Shown here piece by piece: positions 38,952 through 44,985 of a stretch of 50,165 bases of DNA. The translations under genes were made by a program, and so were the position numbers. Numbering within the stretch: the stretch's first letter is position 1; the number at the start of each line of letters is the position of its first letter. Source of the stretch: a virus. The stretch is from positions 1 to 50,165 of IMG/VR virus record IMGVR_UViG_3300025781_000014; one strand, written 5' to 3'. The notes under the pieces are model-generated. The model saw only the letters and a list, made by a program, of their open reading frames with translations, was not told the origin of the DNA and did not search any database.

Positions 38952-40358
38952 CTATGTTAGGTTATGTCTTTTCTTATAGTCGTCAATTGCCGCTGTAATG
39001 GCGGATTCTGCCAATATGCTACAATGTATTTTGACGGGCGGGAGCGCCAACTCTTCAGCAATTTGGCTGTTCTTAATGCTTCCTGCTTCGTCCAGTGTTT
39101 TCCCTTTGACCCATTCAGTGATAAGACTGGATGATGCAATAGCCGATCCACAATTATGTGACCCAACTCTGTTAGAGAAAAACACATGAGCTCCACCCTC
39201 TAATTTTAAATCATATACCACAACTGATTTTCCATCTCTTTCACAACCGCGTAACTGATTTAAATGAGTAATTGGTGAAACATCTACAATTTTCATTCCG
39301 TTATGAATGAAATTTTGCACTTCTGACAATGATTTATCAATATCTTCTATTGCTAAAAATAATGAATCGTAGCCGGCTGTGGCCAACTGTTTGCGACGAT
39401 TCACTACATAATTTGATTCTTCTGACCTATCTTGCATGAATTTGGGCATACGCTTTGTATACACTTCTATGCATTTTTTCTTACCAGGAACAATAAAATC
39501 TGGGCTTGCTGGTCCTGCATCAGTTTGAATCCATATCTTTCCAGCACTCCATTTTATTGCTACATTGTTTTCTTCAAATAAATCAATATATTTTTGTTCA
39601 ATACTAGTAGGTTTAGACCAATCTCTTCGTGCCATTCCCTGTTGCCATTTTTTGACATAATCAGAATCTTTCCAATTTTTTAAAGAAGCAATCCTAGATT
39701 TTTTCTTTTTGGTTTCTAAATCTTTACACACATACCCGGATTGATTTTGTGGTAATACTGAATGATCAAAAATTTGATTCCATTCTTTCATTCTATTGCT
39801 ATTTTTTTGTTTGAGTTCTGTGCGATGTCTATTATTTGTAAGAATTCGTAACTCGTGTTCGGTTATTTCATACAACTCTTGACCTACTTGTAGTTGTTGT
39901 GCTTCTACTGGTGTATTATCGGCATTCCAAAATATATGTTCTTTTGTGCAAATTAATGAGAAGGTGCCAGGATTGGTATTTTTTCTACTCGTCTCGCGTT
40001 TAAAAGTAATAATCAACAACTCATCAACATCAACCGAATGTTTAATTATATTTTGTATTTTTTGATTAACAATTTTTTCACCGTTCCAGGCCAACACCTC
40101 GTCGCCGATTTTTAAATCTTTTATTTTTTTAATGCAGGTTGGAGTATTAACAGGAGCATTACTAGTTAAACAGCCGTAAGTTTTAAACCGGGCGTCTGTA
40201 ATAATTCCAACATCATTTACCTTTATACTTAACTGTAAAACATCTCCACAACTAGGTGCCCCCACAAGTCCAACTCCAACACCCTCGTCACCCTTCTTAA
40301 ACGATCCCACATTTCTTGGATTTTCGTAATGATCCAAAACAGCATCACTATAAGCCAT
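38952..40358 (-). CDS. iscU: IscU-like Fe-S scaffold interrupted by an intein
   Basis: 468-aa precursor. N-extein residues 1-62 and C-extein 403-468 would join into a 128-aa protein, exactly the length of E. coli IscU. Conserved IscU residues: Cys37 (GAPSCGD), the catalytic Cys63 equivalent at the splice junction (KTYG|CGSAIASS), LPPVK and HCSILAE. The scaffold holds the nascent [2Fe-2S] cluster. Intein residues are 63-402. AGGAGA lies in the overlapping end of the HNH gene. The exteins are AT-richer than the OmpA-like neighbour. A diverged iscU stub lies upstream at 41024-41113. Confidence 0.93.
   Translation of the reverse strand: MAYSDAVLDHYENPRNVGSFKKGDEGVGVGLVGAPSCGDVLQLSIKVNDVGIITDARFKTYGCLTSNAPVNTPTCIKKIKDLKIGDEVLAWNGEKIVNQKIQNIIKHSVDVDELLIITFKRETSRKNTNPGTFSLICTKEHIFWNADNTPVEAQQLQVGQELYEITEHELRILTNNRHRTELKQKNSNRMKEWNQIFDHSVLPQNQSGYVCKDLETKKKKSRIASLKNWKDSDYVKKWQQGMARRDWSKPTSIEQKYIDLFEENNVAIKWSAGKIWIQTDAGPASPDFIVPGKKKCIEVYTKRMPKFMQDRSEESNYVVNRRKQLATAGYDSLFLAIEDIDKSLSEVQNFIHNGMKIVDVSPITHLNQLRGCERDGKSVVVYDLKLEGGAHVFFSNRVGSHNCGSAIASSSLITEWVKGKTLDEAGSIKNSQIAEELALPPVKIHCSILAESAITAAIDDYKKRHNLT
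39153..40172 (-). mobile_element. intein with Vsr-like endonuclease domain in IscU
   Basis: 340-residue intein. Block A starts at Cys1 (CLTSNAPVNTP) with LKIGDEVLAWNG; block B has ICTKEHIFW (T-x2-H); block F has VVYDLKLEGGAHVFF; block G ends VGSHN followed by Cys+1. All splicing residues are present, so it is probably active. The internal domain (about residues 290-370 of the precursor) has SIEQKYIDLFEE, SPDFIVPGKKKCIEVY: a PD-(D/E)XK/Vsr-like nuclease, not LAGLIDADG. Confidence 0.88.
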
Positions 40359-40947
40359 ATGTTTCTCCTGTTATTGACTCTATTACATCGTTAGTTTGAA
40401 AACTATCCCACTTGGATCTGTTTTCTTCACCTTTAATAAATTGTATATTTTTTTTACTACCAAGTAAATAGGGATCTATTCCCAATTCAAACCCTTGAAC
40501 TATAGGAATGATATGATCTATTTGCCAACTATGTTTATATTTGCCAAACACAGGAACCCACTCATTATTAACTTTCATTTCTTTAATAGTTCTATATGTA
40601 GCATAACGAACTTTTCCTCGATAAAGTTTGAGAGCATCGTTACAAGGTTTTTTAGTTCTTAGATTATTTAATTTGCCGTCTGCATTAGGATTATTTTCTT
40701 TCCATTTTTGACTCTGTCTTTTGTTTGGTAAACCTTTATTCCAACCGTGTCCTTTTTTAAGACCTTCGATATTTAATTTAGACTTTTGTTCGTTAGTAAG
40801 TTTAATACCTTTATTCCAAGCAGTGTTTCCAGGACGATTGATTGGATTTTTACAAGGAGTTGAACAATACTCTAAGTATCTAGGTTTTGTTTCAAAATCT
40901 TGGTTACAATGAAGACATTTTTTAATTAAACCATACTTGCTTTTCAT
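40348..40947 (-). CDS. HNH homing endonuclease with NUMOD3 motifs
   Basis: 199 aa. N-terminal zinc-finger-like CLHCNQDF and CSTPC, two NUMOD3 motifs (NTAWNKGIKLTNEQK, GHGWNKGLPNKRQS), and an HNH nuclease: WQIDHIIPI, NIQFIKGEENRSKWD. Ends overlapping the iscU start by 11 nt. AT-rich. Own late box at 40953. Inserted between an iscU stub and the full iscU. Confidence 0.9.
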   Translation of the reverse strand: MKSKYGLIKKCLHCNQDFETKPRYLEYCSTPCKNPINRPGNTAWNKGIKLTNEQKSKLNIEGLKKGHGWNKGLPNKRQSQKWKENNPNADGKLNNLRTKKPCNDALKLYRGKVRYATYRTIKEMKVNNEWVPVFGKYKHSWQIDHIIPIVQGFELGIDPYLLGSKKNIQFIKGEENRSKWDSFQTNDVIESITGETYGL

Positions 40948-40952
40948 ATAAG

Positions 40953-40959
40953 TATTTAG
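40953..40959 (-). promoter_or_regulatory. late box CTAAATA before the HNH gene
   Basis: CTAAATA, CTTAT, ATG; no Shine-Dalgarno. Confidence 0.65.
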
Positions 40960-41023
40960 TCTTGGAGTACCTGTATGTGGTCATTTATAAATGCCTATAT
41001 TAAGATTATACACGTTTTTTAAT

Positions 41024-41113
41024 TCAGGTGCCTATGCCTTCCTCGTCTTTGGCAAAAGAACCCACATTGCGTGGATTCTCATAATGATCGAGTAACTTTT
41101 CTGAATAGGCCAT
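41024..41113 (-). pseudogene. iscU: 5' stub of a second iscU gene (29 codons)
   Basis: Begins MAYSEKLLDHYENPRNVGSF and ends in a TGA after AKDEEGIGT. It matches the full IscU start (MAYSDAVLDHYENPRNVGSF) but the DNA has diverged at many third positions and in the KKGDEG region. The start overlaps the stop of the OmpA-like gene (TGATG), so this was the original, translationally coupled gene. Its remainder is gone, replaced by the HNH and intein-bearing copy. Confidence 0.85.
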
Positions 41114-41700
41114 CAGTCGGCTGTTCCGTAGACTTCTACAACCACTCGTCGATTCATGGAACGACCATATGCTGTGCTGTTGGTGCTAGCTGGCTCGCGT
41201 TCGCCTTTGCTGTCAGCAAACACACGATTGGCCTCTATGCCTTGCCCGATCAGATAATCAGCCACTGCTCGAGCTCGTCGTTGCCCCAATCGCATGTTGT
41301 AAGCATCGGTGCCCACACTGTCGGTGTGTCCCACCACGATCACGCTGTCAACATGGACCGATTTTAACCGTTTTACCAATTGATCAAGAGTGTGAAGACC
41401 TTGTGGTTTGATCACGGCACGGTCAAAATCGAACAAGGACTGTGCCAAATATGTCACTGGAGGCAATTGCACGATTGCGACTGATTTTTCAACTTTGGGC
41501 ACAACAACAGGCTCGGCAGATTTTGTGATCGCTGGCTGTGTGGCTCCGTCGCAGTTGGTTTCGGCTGTGGCCGGTGTCCATGCACTGTTTCTCCAGCATA
41601 ATCCAGTGGAATTGGTCACTGGACCAGCTAGTCCGGTCCAGTTGTTAGAAGCTTGTGCGGCCCCTGTTACTACTAATAATGCTAACAATAACGATTTCAT
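41113..41700 (-). CDS. OmpA-like peptidoglycan-binding exported protein
   Basis: 195 aa. Signal peptide MKSLLLALLVVTGAAQA, then a short region with GLCWRNSAWTPATAETNCDG (typical, from memory, of Burkholderiales OmpA just after the signal), then an OmpA C-terminal domain: SLFDFDRAVIKPQG, VIVVGHTDSVGTDAYNM, LGQRRARAVADYL, GRSMNRRVVVEVYG. No beta-barrel, so it is a barrel-less, periplasmic peptidoglycan binder. Probably acquired from the host. Possible roles: stabilising the envelope or controlling lysis; not shown. Confidence 0.9.
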   Translation of the reverse strand: MKSLLLALLVVTGAAQASNNWTGLAGPVTNSTGLCWRNSAWTPATAETNCDGATQPAITKSAEPVVVPKVEKSVAIVQLPPVTYLAQSLFDFDRAVIKPQGLHTLDQLVKRLKSVHVDSVIVVGHTDSVGTDAYNMRLGQRRARAVADYLIGQGIEANRVFADSKGEREPASTNSTAYGRSMNRRVVVEVYGTAD

Positions 41701-41708
41701 AATTTCCT

Positions 41709-42014
41709 TTAGTTTGGTATCAAGGCCATTTTGCTTTGGCCAGTTTGTGGATCTGTCATCTGTTGCCAATGATATCCTGGGGGATCAACCGGAGTCGGTT
41801 GTTGAACCACTACCGGCGGTTGAACTAGTACCACTGGCGGCGGAGCATAGTAATAGGGTCTCGACAGTTCGTAACCGATCACACCACCAATCAAGGCCGG
41901 CGCCACCCAGCCACTGTAACCGCGATAGCAACAACCGTTGCGCCAATGTGCTTCAGCTGGTAGTGAACTGGTCACAGCGAGTGTTAGAATACCTGTTGCA
42001 ATAAGTTTTTTCAT
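41709..42014 (-). CDS. exported small protein, glycine/proline-rich, 101 aa
   Basis: Start at MKKLIATGILTLAV with AGGAG 7 nt before; signal peptide cleaved near SLPAEAHW. The mature part has GWVAPALIGGVIGYELSRPYYY and a Pro/Val-rich tract (APPPVVLVQPPVVVQQPTPV). Resembles small host periplasmic proteins with a glycine-zipper-like segment. Precedes the OmpA-like gene by 8 nt. Both may be host-derived. Confidence 0.75.
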   Translation of the reverse strand: MKKLIATGILTLAVTSSLPAEAHWRNGCCYRGYSGWVAPALIGGVIGYELSRPYYYAPPPVVLVQPPVVVQQPTPVDPPGYHWQQMTDPQTGQSKMALIPN

Positions 42015-42033
42015 GGTCAACTCCTAGTGTATA

Positions 42034-42062
42034 AGTGTAGTATACTTATAACAGATTGTCAA
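42034..42062 (-). promoter_or_regulatory. sigma70-type promoter of the secreted-protein pair
   Basis: TTGACA (42057-42062), 17 bp, TACACT (42034-42039), about 20 nt before the ATG at 42014. Confidence 0.65.
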
Positions 42063-42066
42063 CCAT

Positions 42067-42414
42067 TTAGGTGCGTCTTTTTAGAGCTGCCTTGGCGTTT
42101 TTGTCTACCACGGCTCGGGCCTGGTCTACCGGCATGCCCACATCTCCACCGGCAGGGTTGCCAACAAAACGTATCACATCCGACCCCGGATCCATGGGCT
42201 CAAGTATGTCCTTGAGCGGTTCTTGTTGCAGGTAATCAGAAAGATTGTTGGCATTGAGTTCTACTCCTAGACTTTTGGCAGCCTGGATAAAAGCGTCAGT
42301 GCTGATCTGTTTTTGGGCATTTTGATCGTTGGCTCGACCAGCCAAGAACTGACTCAAGGCCAGTAGTTTTTGAGAGCTGACGTCGTTGCCCTCAAATATT
42401 TCTCTCATGCGCAT
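42067..42414 (-). CDS. hypothetical phage protein, possibly virion-internal, 115 aa
   Basis: Starts MRMREIFEG (second ATG two codons in is possible); the stop of the next gene overlaps the start (TAATG). Helical core (SQKLLALSQFLAGRA) and an Asp/Gly-rich loop. Its N terminus resembles those of several nearby genes (MKLQEL, MNIFEGG, MQIHEL), a capsid-targeting-like pattern. No family recognised. Confidence 0.65.
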   Translation of the reverse strand: MRMREIFEGNDVSSQKLLALSQFLAGRANDQNAQKQISTDAFIQAAKSLGVELNANNLSDYLQQEPLKDILEPMDPGSDVIRFVGNPAGGDVGMPVDQARAVVDKNAKAALKRRT

Positions 42415-43307
42415 TATCTGCGACCACGACCCAGTGCAGCCGGAGGCGAGCCTAGATTGGAGTCCAGATCCATGTCGGCTTCTAGATCACTGTTGCCAGC
42501 ATCAGGTGCTGGTTCAGGTTCGCCCATCGCGGGCTGTTCACTGTCCACTGCACCCATGGCCGGAGGCATGCCGGCATCTTGTCCGGTTACCACACTCAGG
42601 GCCTGTTCCAGTTGCTGTTTGCTGGCCTGTAGGTTTTGTACCAGGCCACCCAAGGCAGCTGAGGCATCTTGGTTGAACTGTGCGGCCTGTTGTGCGCCAA
42701 CTTCGTTCTTGATCTGATCTGCCAAAGCTGGCAAATCTTTGAACTGCATGCTGGTCACGTCTTCCAGTATCTTTTGTACACGATCTACCATGTCCTGCGC
42801 AGCCAAAACCACTTGTGCCTGCTGTATTTCGCTTTCGCTCAAGCGACGATACAGGCTATTGCGTCTACCACGATTTTCCATGGTTGGCGAATTCATTTGC
42901 TGTTGTATCTGGCTACGTTGTGCTTGCAATGCACGTATCTGGTCATCGATCTGTTTGAGCTGATCTTGGTCGGCTTTTTTCTTCTGAGAAAGATTTTGTG
43001 CAGCCATGGCTGCTGCTTGTGCCGGGCTCTGTGTCTGTGTCTGTGTTGGAGGCGGCATCATGTCTTCTTTGAGACGCGAGCTCAATACCTGTTCCATCAT
43101 GATCAACTTGAGATAAGCCGGATCGCGTTCGCTGTGATGAAAATCTGGAGTAGCACGGTGTTCTTGCACCAGACCACGCACACGTTGTAGCAGATTGCGT
43201 GCCTGACTCTTGGTCATGTTGCCGGGTCGCACGCGACCACCAAAATAGCTTTCAAATACCTTTGCGGCTTGTTTTGTTGGGCTTGCGGATAGTTCTTGCA
43301 GTTTCAT
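42414..43307 (-). CDS. probable virion or core protein with coiled coil, 297 aa
   Basis: Start at MKLQELSASPTKQ; the upstream in-frame codons overlap the previous gene. N-terminal VFESYFGGRVRPGNMTKSQ and HHSERDPAYLKL are shared, from memory, with virion proteins of T4-like cyanophages. A long Gln-rich coiled coil (about 105-225) follows, and an acidic Pro-rich C terminus ends AALGRGRR. Late box at 43331. Confidence 0.7.
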   Translation of the reverse strand: MKLQELSASPTKQAAKVFESYFGGRVRPGNMTKSQARNLLQRVRGLVQEHRATPDFHHSERDPAYLKLIMMEQVLSSRLKEDMMPPPTQTQTQSPAQAAAMAAQNLSQKKKADQDQLKQIDDQIRALQAQRSQIQQQMNSPTMENRGRRNSLYRRLSESEIQQAQVVLAAQDMVDRVQKILEDVTSMQFKDLPALADQIKNEVGAQQAAQFNQDASAALGGLVQNLQASKQQLEQALSVVTGQDAGMPPAMGAVDSEQPAMGEPEPAPDAGNSDLEADMDLDSNLGSPPAALGRGRR

Positions 43308-43755
43308 TATCGAATCCTCGTTGTTGATAATATTTAGCCTTTTCGACACAATTGATCAATTGAAGTTCCAGCTGTTTTTTCATGATGATCTTGCCTTCCA
43401 GCTTGATGGTTATATCTTCTCGAAATTGCGGGTCGGAACTGCGATCGCCTACTGCTGCACGCACCGTGATATCATCGGTGATGGCTGTGAGTTTTTGATC
43501 CAACCACAGCAGATCACGTGCCAGATCGTAGCAACGATATTTGTCGGCCACACACCAACTGATGGCATTGCGTGTGTTGGCAAACACACCCACGTCAGTG
43601 GCCGAACAAAATACTCGATAGCCAGGTTTTTCGGGCACTATACGGTATTTGCCAAATGCTTCGTATTCGCCGCTGTCTGTTTTACACACAAACAATTTTA
43701 ATAATTTAGGAAATTCAGTCGCAAGAGACCGTTCAATCTGTTGATCTATGTTCAT
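43252..43755 (-). CDS. hypothetical phage protein, 167 aa
   Basis: Start at MNIDQQIERSL because it overlaps the upstream stop (ATGA). Beta-rich N-terminal half (KLFVCKTDSGEYEAFGKYRI) and helical C-terminal half. Conserved-looking but no family recognised. Overlaps the next gene by 56 nt, the longest same-strand overlap in this block. Confidence 0.65.
   Translation of the reverse strand: MNIDQQIERSLATEFPKLLKLFVCKTDSGEYEAFGKYRIVPEKPGYRVFCSATDVGVFANTRNAISWCVADKYRCYDLARDLLWLDQKLTAITDDITVRAAVGDRSSDPQFREDITIKLEGKIIMKKQLELQLINCVEKAKYYQQRGFDNETARTIRKPNKTSRKGI
43331..43337 (-). promoter_or_regulatory. late box CTAAATA
   Basis: CTAAATATTATC, 23 nt before the start at 43307, inside the coding sequence of the upstream gene. 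Confidence 0.45.
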
Positions 43756-44015
43756 TTTACCGCGTAGTGTGAGATTAACCAACCAATGATGCTGAGCAAT
43801 ACACCAATCAGACCTGCTCCCCAGGTGATGAGTTGATCGTTGCGCTTGGTTGACATTTTTTGCAACATTACATGTACTTTTTCTACCATGAGACTGAGAG
43901 TGGAGATCTTTTCGTCCACATTATCTATGCGTGTTTCCAGTGCATTATATCGCTCGGCACACAGTTCCACATGTGCTTCGAGGCTTTTTTTCTCTATGTC
44001 AGTAGTTGAGCTCAT
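43752..44015 (-). CDS. tail-anchored coiled-coil membrane protein, 87 aa
   Basis: Coiled coil (about 8-55; ALETRIDNVDEKISTLSLMV) followed by one C-terminal membrane helix (LITWGAGLIGVLLSIIGWLI). This arrangement occurs in phage lysis or membrane-associated proteins, but holin function is not established. Late box CTAAATA at 44020, 4 nt before the ATG. Confidence 0.7.
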   Translation of the reverse strand: MSSTTDIEKKSLEAHVELCAERYNALETRIDNVDEKISTLSLMVEKVHVMLQKMSTKRNDQLITWGAGLIGVLLSIIGWLISHYAVK

Positions 44016-44437
44016 GATATATTTAGCTCTGCAGGCGCAAACCAGATATTTTGAGACGGACCAGACACTATCATCATGGCCGGCAAATCAGAACGATTGT
44101 CTAGATCCACGATCATGGGCACGCCTTGGGCATCTCTGAGCAGTATAGAGACTGGGTCATCATCAGTTCCGTACACACCCGGAGTCTCGGTTTCAAATTC
44201 AAACGTCCACGATAGTCCGGACCGCGACGGCAGAGTGGAGTCTGTGATCTGGGTACGTAGGCCTATGATCTGATTGATGGTTTCCCAGTTGCGTTGTTGA
44301 TTCCTGGCACGGGTCCAAGCAGCTTGATCTTCTATCCGATTGTTGGCCCTGTCCAGGAACGGCACTCGTGCGGGCTTGTAGTGTCCAGTGATACCGGTAA
44401 CTGTGATGTCAAACAAGGTGGTGCAAGAGAATCTCAT
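44012..44437 (-). CDS. conserved hypothetical phage protein, 141 aa
   Basis: Begins MRFSCTTLFDITVTGITGHY and contains WTRARNQQRNWETINQIIGL, a pattern I recall from structural-region proteins of T4-like aquatic phages. Beta-rich (LSWTFEFETETPGVYG). No function known. Its start lies just downstream of the terminator of the next-upstream gene. Confidence 0.7.
   Translation of the reverse strand: MRFSCTTLFDITVTGITGHYKPARVPFLDRANNRIEDQAAWTRARNQQRNWETINQIIGLRTQITDSTLPSRSGLSWTFEFETETPGVYGTDDDPVSILLRDAQGVPMIVDLDNRSDLPAMMIVSGPSQNIWFAPAELNIS
44020..44026 (-). promoter_or_regulatory. possible late box CTAAATA in coding sequence
   Basis: CTAAATATATC directly before the ATG at 44015, within the end of the upstream gene; spacing 4 nt. 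Confidence 0.35.
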
Positions 44438-44478
44438 GTAGCATATAGTTATGTACGCACAATGCGGCCAAAGAAAAA

Positions 44479-44499
44479 CCCCGGGATTTTACGCCGGGG
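44479..44499 (-). terminator. strong intrinsic terminator after the 138-aa gene
   Basis: On the minus strand AGCCCCGG, loop CGTAAAAT, CCGGGG, then TTTTTC. It ends the monocistronic unit of the 138-aa gene. Confidence 0.85.
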
Positions 44500-44520
44500 C
44501 TTTCTAACGACGAAAGTCGA

Positions 44521-44937
44521 TTACTGTGTTACGAATGAAGCAGTTGTATTGACATTGCCTGTGGAAATACCAATGTTTAAACCACCCGATGCATTGGCTG
44601 TTTGAGCCAAACCTACCAATGTAGCTGTGTTAGCAGCGCCAGTTGGGAAAATTGCAAGGTTTAAAACTTGTGGGTTAGTTGGGCTGACTTGGTACATTGC
44701 AACTGTGCTGATCTGCTGGATAGCCATCAATACATTTGAAACGTAACCCATTGCATTACCTGCACCTGCAACAGACAAATTGGCATTTGCTGTCAAACTA
44801 AAAAAGTCTAATTTAGGACCTTGGAAGTTGGTTACTGGTTGAGCAGCCAAGTTTGCTGATTGAGCCACAGAGCCATTTAATACGTCTGTTGCGAATACCG
44901 GTTGTGCGCCACCGGAAACTACGGTTATATAAGCCAT
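44521..44937 (-). CDS. abundant virion protein candidate, 138 aa
   Basis: Low-charge, Ala/Asn/Thr/Val/Gln-rich, no cysteine, begins MAYITVVSGGAQPVFATDV. Transcribed alone: late box CATAAATA at 44978, AAGGAG Shine-Dalgarno, strong terminator at 44479. Codon use is unusually even. This profile fits a highly expressed structural (fibre, decoration or tube-like) protein; identity unknown. Confidence 0.72.
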   Translation of the reverse strand: MAYITVVSGGAQPVFATDVLNGSVAQSANLAAQPVTNFQGPKLDFFSLTANANLSVAGAGNAMGYVSNVLMAIQQISTVAMYQVSPTNPQVLNLAIFPTGAANTATLVGLAQTANASGGLNIGISTGNVNTTASFVTQ

Positions 44938-44977
44938 TTTGATTCTCCTTTGTGTATGGACTCAGAGGTCCTACTAA

Positions 44978-44985
44978 TATTTATG
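44978..44985 (-). promoter_or_regulatory. late box CATAAATA of the 138-aa gene
   Basis: CATAAATATT, 40 nt before the ATG at 44937, overlapping the 3' end of the upstream gene. Confidence 0.65.

Noticed and set aside
40948-41023. group I intron between the iscU stub and the HNH gene
   Set aside because: The downstream iscU restarts at its own ATG with a full N terminus, so no exon is split; no intron core was recognised.
41024-41113. functional short protein rather than pseudogene
   Set aside because: The frame is the first quarter of IscU, ends before any cluster-binding cysteine, and a full copy follows.
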